Source: DASYYE01 sp035946955 (GTDB lineage: Bacteria > Actinomycetota > Actinomycetes > Streptosporangiales > Streptosporangiaceae). From it: a stretch of 16,515 nt of DNA. The stretch lies in the NCBI GenBank assembly GCA_035946955.1, contig DASYYE010000015.1, positions 1 to 16,515 of the forward strand, in the 5' to 3' direction. Position 1 is the first letter of the stretch, and each line of letters starts with the position of its first letter. Under the pieces are notes generated by a model. The model was not told where the DNA came from and did no database searches. It saw only the letters and a program-made list of their open reading frames with translations. This document shows, piece after piece, positions 1 to 8,000 of this stretch. The position numbers were made by a program, and so were the translations under genes.

Positions 1-532
1 CCATGATGAAGCCGGCGAAGATCACCAGGCCAAGCACGGAGTAGATCAGGTGGCCGCCAGGGATGTTGACGAAGATCAGCACGACGCCGAACACGATGAG
101 GGCCAGCAATGCCCAGAAACCCACCCGGGCGATCGCGGTGAGGTCACGCCGCGTGGCGTACCCGGCCGCCCCGAACCCGGCCACGAACAGTGCGGTGGCA
201 CCGCCTGCCTGCCACAGGGCCTGCGGGTCCATGCTGGCGTAGGCAGCAAAGACCGGCGCCAGCGCCACCCCGATCAGCAAGCCGAACCCACCCAGCAGCA
301 GCGTCGTGAGCTGTGACGACCTGCGGACGGCGAACTGCATGCCGATCAGGCAGGCGAACGCGGCGATGAACGCGACGATGCCCACGCCGCCAGCCAGGTT
401 GCGGCCCAGGTAGGCGCCGAGCGCGAAGAGGCCGGTCGTGGCCGCGACATACCCCATCGTGTTCGCGAACAGGGTGTGAGCCTGGTCGGGGGTTCCGGCT
501 CCGTACCCCTCGTAGCTGAGTGACTCGCTCAT
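1..532 (-). CDS. Bax inhibitor-1/YccA family integral membrane protein (partial, C-terminus beyond window)
   Basis: Reading leftward from ATG at 532-530 gives 177 open residues that run off the window edge, so the C-terminus is missing. At least six hydrophobic segments are visible, near residues 25-42, 48-68, 76-98, 110-126, 134-156 and 162-177. The pattern of a small residue-rich helix, then YASMDPQALWQAGGATALF and a Tyr-x-x-Arg-Arg-Asp-Leu turn (125-131), is characteristic of the Bax inhibitor-1/YccA (UPF0005) family. These are seven-helix inner-membrane proteins; bacterial members are linked to membrane protein quality control or pH-sensitive calcium leak, but no specific role is established here. 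The start is supported by a GGAAAGG site a few bases upstream. The gene follows the reductase on the same strand with a 198-bp gap, so it probably has its own promoter. A TTGACT box lies at 679-684 (minus strand), but the nearest -10-like TAGAAC is 22 bases away, too far for a standard promoter. Confidence 0.85.
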   Translation of the reverse strand, partial: MSESLSYEGYGAGTPDQAHTLFANTMGYVAATTGLFALGAYLGRNLAGGVGIVAFIAAFACLIGMQFAVRRSSQLTTLLLGGFGLLIGVALAPVFAAYASMDPQALWQAGGATALFVAGFGAAGYATRRDLTAIARVGFWALLALIVFGVVLIFVNIPGGHLIYSVLGLVIFAGFIM

Positions 533-615
533 GACCCGCCTTTCCGCTGACGCTGCCCTTCCGCCAGTTGGCTGGTGTCGCAGCTTGGCAGCAAGTCCTG
601 CACCACGAACCGCCT

Positions 616-637
616 GGCAGACCTCCTGCCACAGGAG
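616..637 (-). other. Two overlapping, mutually exclusive hairpins in the leader of the Bax-inhibitor-like gene
   Basis: On the minus strand, CTCCTG-TGG-CAGGAG (637-623) and GGCAG-GAGGT-CTGCC (630-616) are each perfect stems and share bases 623-630, so only one can form at a time. They lie about 85-105 bases upstream of the ATG at 532. Neither is followed by a U-run, so they are not obvious terminators. They could be a small leader structure or chance pairing in GC-rich DNA. Confidence 0.3.
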
Positions 638-730
638 TGAGGGCCAGACTGTTCTAGTCCAGAGCCAGCGGGCCACGGAGTCAATACCCGGTGTGCTGAC
701 GGGTGGGTGAGGTGGCGGGTGGTGCGGGGG

Positions 731-1966
731 TCAGCTGGAAACCGGGGCACCGGTCAGTGAGCCGAGCGGGGTGCCGGGATCGGCGAGCGCCGCCGCCTTG
801 ACTGGCTGGCTGGCGCGGACCAGGGCCTGGATGTGTTCGTTCACGTCCCAGACATTGACGTTCATGCCTGCCACGACGCGGTCCTCATGCACCCAGAAGG
901 CGATGAACTCACCACCGGCGGGGTCACCGCGGAACACCACCTGGTCCCATTGTGTCGCGTACCCCGCATACTCCATCCCCACCTCGTACTGGTCGGAGTA
1001 GAAGTACGGGATGCGGTCGTAGCTGACCGGGAGGCCGAGCATCGCCTGGGCGGCGGCTGGGCCCTGATGCAGGGCGTTGGCCCAGTGCTCGACGCGGATC
1101 CGCCGCTGGTAGAACGGGTGCCAGGCGTCCGCGACGTCACCGGCCGCGAAGATGCCAGGGGCGCTGGTCTGGAGCTTCGCGTCGACAGTGATCCCGTTGC
1201 TGACATCGAGGCCGGCGTCGCTGGCCAGTGCCACGCGCGGCACGACGCCGATGCCGATGACGGCGAAGTCGCACTCGATGCGGCGGCCGCTGGCCGTCCT
1301 GACTCTGGCGACCGCGCCGTTGCCCTCGAACGCCTCCACGCCGTCGCCGAGCACCAGGTCGGTGCCGTGCTGGATGTGCACGTCCCGGTAGAAGGCCCCG
1401 ATCTCGGGACCGAAGATCCGCTCGTTCGGCAGCGGCTGCGGGTCTATGACGGTGACCTCCAGGCCGCGCTGGCGCGCCGAGGCCGCGAACTCGCTGCCGA
1501 TCCAGCCCGCGCCGACGACCGCCACCCGCCCCCCGGCATCCAGCCGTTCCCGCAGCAGGTCACAGTCGGCCAGGGTGCGCAAGTAGTAGATGCCTTCGAG
1601 GCCGGCGCCAGGGACCTGGATCCGGCGGGGTTGCGCGCCGGTCGCGAGCAGCAGCCGGTCGTAGCCGAGTGTGCGGCCGCTGGCCAGCCTCACCAGGGAG
1701 GACTCGGGCTCGATCGCGGTCGCCGTCACGCCCGTCTCCAGTTCGATCTGCTGCTGGGAGTAGAAGTCCGCGGCATGGACGTAGGCCTTCTCGCGCTGCG
1801 ACTCGCCGCGCAGGTAGTCCTTGGTCAGCGGCGGGCGCTCGTACGGGCGCTCCGGCTCGTTGCCGATCAGCACCACCCGGCCGTCAAAGCCCTGGGTGCG
1901 CAGTTCCTCGGCGGCCTTGGCGCCGGTGAGGCTGGCTCCGACGATGACGTACGTGGGCTTGGTCAT
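731..1966 (-). CDS. FAD-dependent NAD(P)H oxidoreductase, ferredoxin-reductase type
   Basis: The 411-residue product has the two-dinucleotide-fold layout of ferredoxin/rubredoxin reductases. The N-terminal FAD fold carries VGASLTG (residues 9-15), a common variant of GxGxxG in actinobacterial ferredoxin reductases. RPYERPPLTKDYL follows at 40-52, the ATG motif is at 108-110, the second fold GAGWIG for NAD(P)H is at 152-157, and the FAD-contacting AGDVAD is at 275-280. RVEHWANALHQG (291-302) leads into a C-terminal reductase domain (about 320-400). There is no redox CxxC, which argues against a disulfide reductase. Such enzymes pass electrons from NAD(P)H to a 2Fe-2S ferredoxin for a P450 or dioxygenase, but no ferredoxin or oxygenase gene is in the window, so the partner is unknown. 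The ATG has a strong AAGGAGG site. The gene is divergent from a SufR-like regulator, which suggests redox or iron-sulfur control. Confidence 0.92.
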   Translation of the reverse strand: MTKPTYVIVGASLTGAKAAEELRTQGFDGRVVLIGNEPERPYERPPLTKDYLRGESQREKAYVHAADFYSQQQIELETGVTATAIEPESSLVRLASGRTLGYDRLLLATGAQPRRIQVPGAGLEGIYYLRTLADCDLLRERLDAGGRVAVVGAGWIGSEFAASARQRGLEVTVIDPQPLPNERIFGPEIGAFYRDVHIQHGTDLVLGDGVEAFEGNGAVARVRTASGRRIECDFAVIGIGVVPRVALASDAGLDVSNGITVDAKLQTSAPGIFAAGDVADAWHPFYQRRIRVEHWANALHQGPAAAQAMLGLPVSYDRIPYFYSDQYEVGMEYAGYATQWDQVVFRGDPAGGEFIAFWVHEDRVVAGMNVNVWDVNEHIQALVRASQPVKAAALADPGTPLGSLTGAPVSS

Positions 1967-2002
1967 TGACTCCTCCTTGCGCCAGGCTCAATTCTAACAG
2001 AC

Positions 2003-2038
2003 ACTAAACTGGACGATAGAAGCGCCTGCTAATTTAGT
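2003..2038. promoter_or_regulatory. Inverted repeat ACTAAA...TTTAGT, candidate operator for the divergent regulator
   Basis: ACTAAA (2003-2008) and TTTAGT (2033-2038) are inverted copies; the extended arms share ACTAAAnT. The right arm overlaps a short palindrome CTAATTTAG (2029-2037). The arms bracket both promoter candidates in the 108-bp divergent region, where an autoregulator would bind. It does not match the CAAC-N6-GTTG operator described for cyanobacterial SufR, so the link to the neighbouring regulator rests on position only. Confidence 0.35.
2010..2038 (+). promoter_or_regulatory. Putative promoter of the regulator-hydrolase operon (TGGACG-N17-TTTAGT)
   Basis: TGGACG (2010-2015) and TTTAGT (2033-2038) are 17 bases apart, 37 bases upstream of the regulator ATG. 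Each box matches the consensus at 4 of 6 positions. It occupies almost the same bases as the minus-strand promoter candidate, so polymerases would exclude each other here. Confidence 0.33.
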
Positions 2039-2041
2039 CAA
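2013..2041 (-). promoter_or_regulatory. Putative promoter of the oxidoreductase gene (TTGACT-N17-TATCGT)
   Basis: On the minus strand TTGACT (2041-2036) and TATCGT (2018-2013) are separated by exactly 17 bases and lie about 47 bases upstream of the reductase start. The -35 box matches the housekeeping consensus at 5 of 6 positions and the -10 box at 4 of 6. This is inferred from sequence only. Confidence 0.45.
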
Positions 2042-2074
2042 TAGGCTTCTCTGATAGAAGGAGGCCACCAGCTG

Positions 2075-2848
2075 ATGCGGACCCAACCAAGCGAGCCCGG
2101 GGCGGGCAGCGGGCCTGAGGTGGGCCACGGGCGGTTCGACGCCGACCTGGCCGGGCTCGCCAGCCTGGCCGAGCCGACCAGGCGTGCCCTGTACCTGTAC
2201 GTGCTCGCTCAGGAGGCGGCGGTGAGCCGGGACGAGGCAGCCGAAGGCGTCGGCGTGCCACGGCACAAGGCCAAGTTCCACCTCGACAAGCTCGTCGGCG
2301 ACGGCTTGCTGGAGATCGAGTTCGCGCGGCGCACCGGGCGCCAGGGGCCAGGCGCCGGGCGCCCCGCCAAGCTGTACCGCCGTGCCGCCCGGGAGTTCGC
2401 CGTCACGCTGCCGGAGCGGCGCTACGAGCTGGCCGGGCAACTCATGGCACGCGGGATATCCGATGCCCGCAGCCAGGGCCTTCCGGTAGCCGAGGCACTG
2501 GGCGATGCCGCCGGGGACCAGGGCCGCACACTGGCTGGCCTGGCACTGGCCCGGGCAGGCGAAGATCCGTCCCAAGCAACCCTGCTGGCAGCCGCCTGTG
2601 AGGTTCTCGATGCCGAGGGGTATGAGACCCGGCTGACCGGTGCGGACACCAGACCGGCGGTGGTCCTCGGCAACTGCCCGTTCCACGCGCTCGCGGTGGC
2701 ACACCGGGACGTGGTCTGCGGCATGAACCTCGCGATCATGGAAGGCCTGCTGGAAGGGCTAGGTGGCGTCGGCCTCGCCGCCCAGCTCGACCCGGCCGAG
2801 GGGCGCTGCTGTGTCCGCCTCGCGCCAGCCGCTGACGTCAGCACCTGA
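2075..2848 (+). CDS. SufR-like winged-helix transcriptional regulator with C-terminal cysteine cluster
   Basis: This 257-residue DNA-binding protein begins at an ATG with AAGGAGG ten bases upstream. Residues about 28-80 form an ArsR/DeoR-like winged helix (LAEPTRRALY, then the recognition helix around VPRHKAKFHLDKL), and GRPAKLYRR (95-103) follows as the wing or its exit. The C-terminal half has GNCPFHALAVAHRDVVCGMN (199-218) and LDPAEGRCCV (238-247), with cysteines at 201, 215, 245 and 246. This NCPFH...VCGMN...GRCC pattern is that of SufR-type regulators, whose cysteines bind an iron-sulfur cluster and couple DNA binding to Fe-S or redox status. No suf operon is in the window, so I do not assign the sufR name. 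Position suggests that it controls the divergent oxidoreductase and its own operon. The hydrolase gene starts 15 bp downstream and is probably cotranscribed. Confidence 0.88.
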   Translation: MRTQPSEPGAGSGPEVGHGRFDADLAGLASLAEPTRRALYLYVLAQEAAVSRDEAAEGVGVPRHKAKFHLDKLVGDGLLEIEFARRTGRQGPGAGRPAKLYRRAAREFAVTLPERRYELAGQLMARGISDARSQGLPVAEALGDAAGDQGRTLAGLALARAGEDPSQATLLAAACEVLDAEGYETRLTGADTRPAVVLGNCPFHALAVAHRDVVCGMNLAIMEGLLEGLGGVGLAAQLDPAEGRCCVRLAPAADVST

Positions 2849-2863
2849 CAGAGGCTGAATTCC

Positions 2864-3907
2864 TTGGGGAACGGTCCGCCGCTTATCGTCAGGGGTATGA
2901 CCGGGCATAGCCATCCGGCCGGTGCTCCAGCGGTTCACGAAGAAGAACAGCGCAAGCCAACGGATGTGGTTGGCGACCAGCGTGTGCCCGTGCACGACGA
3001 CAGCGGTGAGGGCTTCTTGGTGTGCCACGCGTCACAGCCGGTCGGTGTGCCACGTCCTGAAGCCACTGTGCTGTTGGTCGTGGTGCATGGGGCGCTCCGG
3101 AATTCGGCGCGCTACCTCCAGCACGCACAACGCGCCGCGGAACTCGCTGACATGACTGAGCGGACCGTGTGCGTCGCGCCGCAGTTCCTGGCCGATGTAG
3201 ACAGACAGCCTGCGTCATGCGTTCCAGAAGGTGCTCTGTACTGGGACGTGGACACCTGGAAGGGCGGTCAGCCCGCCCTCGCACCTGCTCCGCTCAGTTC
3301 CTTCACCGCCTTGGACTGCCTGATACGCGAGCTGACCCGAGCGGTCTGGCCGCCCGGATCGGGGGGAGCGGGACGTCAGAGCCGGGATCGCGTGGTGGTC
3401 ATCGTGGGCAACTCGGCCGGTGGCCAGTTCGTCAACCGGTACGCCATCGTGGGGCGTGAACCCGATGCGCTGGCCAGCGACGGAATATCCGTCCGCTTCG
3501 TTATCGCAAATCCATCGTCCTATCTCTATTTCTCCCCGGAACGCCCAGTGAACATTGGCGGAGTTGCAAGCGTCAATCACTGGCGGTACGGTTTCGATGA
3601 CCCTCCCGCCTATGTCGACATGGAATCTCAGCAGTACCTGGAGAGATACCTCCGCCGAGACGTAACCATGGTGCTGGGCGCTGAAGACCGCGACCCCGCC
3701 GCCTTGCTGCTCGAAATCCACCCGCCAGCGATGGCCCAGGGACCGAACCGCCTTGAGCGCGGCGTCTTCTATCACGACCATGTCCAGAAGATGGCCCAAC
3801 GAGCTGGCCTTCCGGTGCAACACCGGTTCGTCACGCTCCCGGGTGTAGGACACGATGCGGGAGCAGTTCTGGCCGATCAGCAGGTTCTCGGCATCGTATT
3901 TGCGTAG
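2864..3907 (+). CDS. Alpha/beta hydrolase (esterase-like), substrate unknown
   Basis: The 347-residue product reads as a complete alpha/beta hydrolase. An oxyanion-hole His-Gly lies in VVVHGALRNS (72-81) and the nucleophile elbow is GNSAGG with Ser184. The acid is probably Asp275 or Asp277 in GAEDRD, and the catalytic His330 lies in GVGHDAG. NPSSYLYFSPERP (216-228), between nucleophile and acid, is a family feature I recognise from uncharacterised bacterial and fungal hydrolases. No signal peptide or membrane segment is seen, so it is probably cytoplasmic. The start is uncertain. TTG 2864 has AGAGG nine bases upstream; ATG 2897 is in frame (336 residues), but its GGGG lies only one base away. 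The first 60 residues look disordered either way. The 15-bp gap after the regulator suggests one operon. Possible activities include esterase or hydrolysis of a small ester or lactone; none is shown by the sequence. Confidence 0.85.
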   Translation: MGNGPPLIVRGMTGHSHPAGAPAVHEEEQRKPTDVVGDQRVPVHDDSGEGFLVCHASQPVGVPRPEATVLLVVVHGALRNSARYLQHAQRAAELADMTERTVCVAPQFLADVDRQPASCVPEGALYWDVDTWKGGQPALAPAPLSSFTALDCLIRELTRAVWPPGSGGAGRQSRDRVVVIVGNSAGGQFVNRYAIVGREPDALASDGISVRFVIANPSSYLYFSPERPVNIGGVASVNHWRYGFDDPPAYVDMESQQYLERYLRRDVTMVLGAEDRDPAALLLEIHPPAMAQGPNRLERGVFYHDHVQKMAQRAGLPVQHRFVTLPGVGHDAGAVLADQQVLGIVFA

Positions 3908-4111
3908 TGGTTCCGTAATCGAAAACGCTGGCAACTTGGGGTGGTACGTACGACGGCCGCGGTATGAGGTCGTGCCTAGCGGGCGGTACTGTGCCGGAAC
4001 CGCCAGCCTCGTAAAAACCCTAGTTATGGGTTCATGGGGTAGCGGGGAGTGGGTTTGCGTTGTTATGGTCGGCCCGGTTCTTAGCGAGACTCGTACTGGC
4101 CCTTGGCATAT

Positions 4112-4117
4112 GGAGGG
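4112..4117 (+). promoter_or_regulatory. Shine-Dalgarno GGAGGG that decides the start of the small membrane protein
   Basis: GGAGGG lies five bases before GTG 4123. The longer reading from TTG 4060 uses codons rare for this DNA in the added segment (tta twice, aga, ata, gta), whereas G/C-ending codons dominate directly after GTG 4123. Both facts favour translation from 4123. Confidence 0.6.
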
Positions 4118-4122
4118 CGCTC

Positions 4123-4662
4123 GTGCAGGTTCTCTCCGCGTCGAGCCGCTGGTGGCGTCCGCTCAGCCGGGGGCAGCGTGTGGTGGTGGGCGGCAGCGCT
4201 GGGGTGATGCTGGCCGCGGTGGTGGGTGTGCTCGTGTGGGCGGCCGTCGGGACGCCCGCGCCACGGGCGCGGTTGTACATCAACTACACGGCCTGCCTGC
4301 TGACGGGTGCACGCGGCGTGGTGGGGCCGCAGGCCGCACGGGCGTGGGCTGGGATGGAGCAGGCGTCAACCGCGACCCAGGCCCGGGTCGAGTACGTGCC
4401 GGTGCTGTCCGGGCCCACCGTCGGTGACGCACTACCGGTGCTGACGGGCCTGGTGCAGCGGCACTGCGGGGTGGTGATCGCCACCGGCAGCGCCGAGGTC
4501 GCGGCCGTGGACGCCGAAGCCCGCCACTACCCGGCGGTGCGTTTCGCGGTGACGGGCGGCGCGGCCATCAGTCGCCGTGTGAGCGAACTGCCAGCGGGTG
4601 GCAGCCAGGAGCAGGTGGCCGTCGACCAGCTCGTCACAACGGCCGTCCAGCAGTCCACGTGA
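4123..4662 (+). CDS. Small single-pass membrane protein with a BMP-like (type I periplasmic-binding) half domain
   Basis: Taken from GTG 4123 the product has 179 residues. A short basic N-terminus (RWWRPLSRGQR) precedes one hydrophobic helix at about 20-42, so residues 45-179 are probably outside the membrane. The outer part starts with RLYINYTACLLTG (50-62) and continues with GPQAARAWAGMEQAS, VLSGPTVGDALPVLTGLVQRHCGVVIATG and a YPAVRFAVTGG strand. This alternation of strands and helices resembles the first lobe of BMP-family (TmpC/PnrA-like) substrate-binding proteins, but family members are around 300 residues with two lobes, so this is half-size. Two cysteines (TAC and HCG) could form a disulfide. 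No transporter genes are nearby. It lies 145 bp upstream of the giant toxin gene on the same strand, so a role in anchoring or export of that protein is possible but unproven. Confidence 0.72.
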   Translation: MQVLSASSRWWRPLSRGQRVVVGGSAGVMLAAVVGVLVWAAVGTPAPRARLYINYTACLLTGARGVVGPQAARAWAGMEQASTATQARVEYVPVLSGPTVGDALPVLTGLVQRHCGVVIATGSAEVAAVDAEARHYPAVRFAVTGGAAISRRVSELPAGGSQEQVAVDQLVTTAVQQST

Positions 4663-4745
4663 TCACTGGGCAGCGGCAGCGTTGCACGCCGCGCCGGGCG
4701 GCAGGCAATGGGCAAGTAACGACGACTTTGCTCCCTAATTAGCTA

Positions 4746-4774
4746 TTGCTCAGGATTCTCGGATTTGTCATACT
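4746..4774 (+). promoter_or_regulatory. Possible promoter of the giant RHS gene (TTGCTC-N17-CATACT)
   Basis: TTGCTC (4746-4751) and CATACT (4769-4774) are 17 bases apart, ending 33 bases before the GTG start, in an AT-richer patch between the two genes. The match is weak (3 of 6 and 4 of 6). A small palindrome CTAATTAG (4735-4742) sits just upstream. Confidence 0.3.
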
Positions 4775-4807
4775 ACGTGCGCTTCGGGCGGAGCGAAGGG
4801 GACCACG

Positions 4808-5005
4808 GTGGGCATTCGGCGGGTGCGGGGACTGACCTCTGCGAGCACGGGTAACGGGAACTCGGCCCGCCGTTTCTGGCGGGGTGCCTTAGACCGCCGG
4901 CGGCGGCGCGGCACCGGCCGGGCCAGGGTGCGGCTGGTGCGGTTGACAGCGATCATGATGCTGGCGTGGTTCCCGCTGGCGCTGTGGGCGCCAGCGGCGT
5001 CCGCG
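4808..5005 (+). other. Signal peptide of the giant RHS protein
   Basis: A long basic n-region (RRRRRGTGRARVRLVR, residues 30-45) is followed by the hydrophobic core TAIMMLAWFPLALWAP and an A-S-A cleavage site after residue 66. The n-region is longer than usual, as in some very large exported actinobacterial proteins. No twin-arginine motif followed by the usual FLK pattern is seen, so Sec export is favoured. Confidence 0.8.
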
Positions 5006-8000
5006 TCAACGCTGAGGTTCCCAGCGCTGTCCCTGGCTGGCCTGCGGGCGTGGGTGCTGGGGCTGCCTTCCCCGCACGTACCGCAAGAGGTGAAGGGGTC
5101 CGCGGCAGGCAAACCGCACGCGGTCCCGGCGTCCGTGACGCGGGCGGGCCGTGGCGTGGGCCGCCCACCGGGCATAGCACCAGGCCAGCTCCCCGAGTAC
5201 CACCCGTATGTGCCGAAGATGAAGCCCATCAAGTCGGGACCGGGCGCGGTGGGGTTCAACGCGGAGACGAGCCGGCTGGTGGCGTCGGCAACCACCGCCA
5301 CGACCGACCTGTACCGCAACGCGGACGGGTCGCACACCAGGCTGGTGTACGCGGCACCGGTCAACTACCGGACCGCGTCGGGCACCTACGCGCCGATCGA
5401 CCCGTCCCTCGAACAGCAGGACACCCGTTGGCGGGAAAAGGCGAACGCCATCGCGGTGAGCACTGCCGCCCAGGCCAGTGACCAGCAGGTGGGCCGGGTC
5501 AGCATCAGGCCAGGGGAGTCCGTTGGGTGGGCGCTCGCGAGCGCCGCCCCGGTCACGGCATCGGTGTCCGGCCAGGTCGCTACCTACAGCAATGTCCTGC
5601 CAGCCACGGACCTGGTGGAGACCGCAGGGCGTGACGGCATCAACCAGTCGCTGGTGCTGCACTCGACGGCCGCGCCGAGCGCGTGGCTGTTCCCGCTGCG
5701 GCTGACCGGCCTGACTGCGGTGGCGGCCGCGGACGGCTCTGTGGACCTGGTGGATGCCGCGGGGAAGGTGGCGGAGGTCATCCCGCCGGGCTCGGCTGCC
5801 GACTCCCGGCTGTCCGGGAACTCCGGGATGACAGCTCAGACGAGCGTGACCACGCAACTGGTGGCGTACCAGGGCGGGCAGGCGCTGTCGGTGAGCCTCA
5901 GCCGGGCATGGCTGGACGCGCAGTCCCGGGTCTTCCCGGTCACGGTCAGTACGCTGAGCCCCCGCGGCGGCCCGGTCAGCGAAGGCCCCGACGGGGCCAA
6001 CTATGCGTTCTCCGTCGGCCCGGAGAACAACTTCGACGCCTCGATCATGAAGGTCGGTAACGACGGCTCGGGCGACGTAGCCATCTCTTTCATCCACTTC
6101 CCCAGCATCCCGGCGAACCTGCCAGACCAGCACATCACCAGTGCCACGCTGCACGTCTGGGATGCCTGGGCGTGGCAGTGCACCGGGACCGCGTTCAACG
6201 TGGACAAGATCACCCAGGGATGGACCAGCAATTCGACCATGACGTTCCCCGGCCCGTCGATTGACAACGGTAACCCGATGGGCACGTGGTCAGGGATCGC
6301 GCCCACCAACGCGTGCAACGGCAGCAATAACCCCCCTAACCCCGCTTTCGGCGGCTACATGGATGTGCCGATGGACTCCACCGGACTGTCGGTGCTCAAT
6401 GACTGGACGGTCAACCCGGGGGACCAGCACGGCGTCGCGATCAGGGCGTTCGACAACCAGCAGGACAAGGACTGGAAGCAGATCGATGGTGTCGCCTCCA
6501 ACGACAACGTCCCGTACTTCTCCATCAACTACGTCGCCGACGTGGCACCGCAGATCAACGCGCAGTACCCCTCCGACAACTACACCGCCACCACCCTGAC
6601 CCCGGAACTGATGGCGGTCGGCAGTGACCCGGACGAATGGCCGAACCCACTGGAATACGAGTTCACGGTGGAGCAGGACAACAACGGCACCCTGACCAAG
6701 GTGGCGGATTCGGGCCTGATCCAGGGCTACGGCGGAGAAAACGACAAGGCGGACTGGGAGGTCCCGGCCGGGAAGCTGTCGTGGAACCAGACCTACTACT
6801 GGTATGTCGAGGCCTTCGACGGGGTCGACTACAGCCAGCCCACCGTGTACGCGCTGACAACGCCGGTGCCGCAGCCCACGGTCACCTCCGACCTGTCACA
6901 GAACCCGGGCGGCACCGGCTTCGACCCCGCGAACAACAACTACACCACCAGCACCACCGACGCACGAGTGTCCACGGTCGGGCCCGCGCTGGACATCGAG
7001 CGCTATTACAACAGTGAGAATGCTGACGCCGGCAGCGCGTTCGGCACCGGCTGGTCCAGCGTGCTGGACATGGAGGTCTCTCCCGGGCTGAGCGATATCT
7101 CAGCCAGCACGCTCGAGACCGAGGTCGTGACCTACCCGGATGGGGAACAGGTCGGGTTCGGCATTTCCGGCACAGCCCCGAACATCACCTATACGGCTCC
7201 GGAAGGCCGTTACGCCACGCTGACCGCCAACGGTTTTGACTCCAGTGGGAACCCGACCGGGTTCACGCTGATCGACAAGAACGACACCATCTATGACTTC
7301 AGCAAGAAGCTCAGTACCAGCCTCGGCAACGGCCCGTGGGGCATCACCTCGATCACCGACGGCCTCGGGAACGCCACGGTAGACACCAACGACACCAACA
7401 ACCAGACGGTGGACTTCAACTGGAACAATTCCACCATCTCGCCTGAGATCACCAGCATGACGTCGACGGTGTCCGGCCGGTACCTGGACATCAACTGGCA
7501 GAGCAGCACCGGCACCGGGGCGACGGTCCCACACGTGTCGAGCGTGGTCACCAGCCCGGTGAACAGCAGCGACCCCACCTCCGGGCTCACCTGGAACTAC
7601 CAGTACAGCAGCACCAACGGTGACGAGCTGACCAGTGCGTGCCCGCCCACCCCGCCTGGCACCACCCCGGCCTGCACCACCTACTCGTACGGTCAGACCG
7701 GCACCACCTACCCGGCATCGGTGGAGGACACCGCCCCGCACTCGTTCTGGCCATTGGACGAGCCCTCCGGCACTACCGCGCACAGCACCGTCCTCCAGAA
7801 CGAGGGCATCGACAACGGCACCTACAACGGCAGTGTCACCCTGGGGCAGCCAGGGCCGGTCAGCGGTTCGAACCAGACCGGTGCCTCGTTTGACGGCTCC
7901 TCCGCTGATGTGGAACTCGACGGCACCTCCTCCCAGAACAGCATCGTGACTGGTGCCAAGTACCAGACAGTGAGCCTGTGGTTCAAGGTCCAGACCGGCA

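Noticed and set aside
833..1969. Plus-strand open frame of 378 codons antisense to the oxidoreductase
   Set aside because: The minus strand encodes a full FAD/NAD(P)H oxidoreductase with all motifs; the plus reading has none and is a shadow.
3215..3934. Minus-strand open frame of 239 codons antisense to the alpha/beta hydrolase
   Set aside because: The sense strand has the complete catalytic triad; the antisense product has no family features.
3982..4004. GGCGGT...ACCGCC stem with an 11-base loop after the hydrolase, considered as a terminator
   Set aside because: The stem is only six pairs, the loop is long and there is no T-run after it.
4060..4122. N-terminal extension of the BMP-like protein from TTG 4060
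   Set aside because: The extra 21 codons use TTA twice, AGA, ATA and GTA, unlike coding DNA here, and the GGAGGG site favours GTG 4123.
3855..4427. Plus-strand open frame of 190 codons overlapping the hydrolase end and the membrane protein
   Set aside because: Its second half is a Gly/Arg/Ala-rich frame-shifted reading of the BMP-like gene; no ribosome site and no domain.
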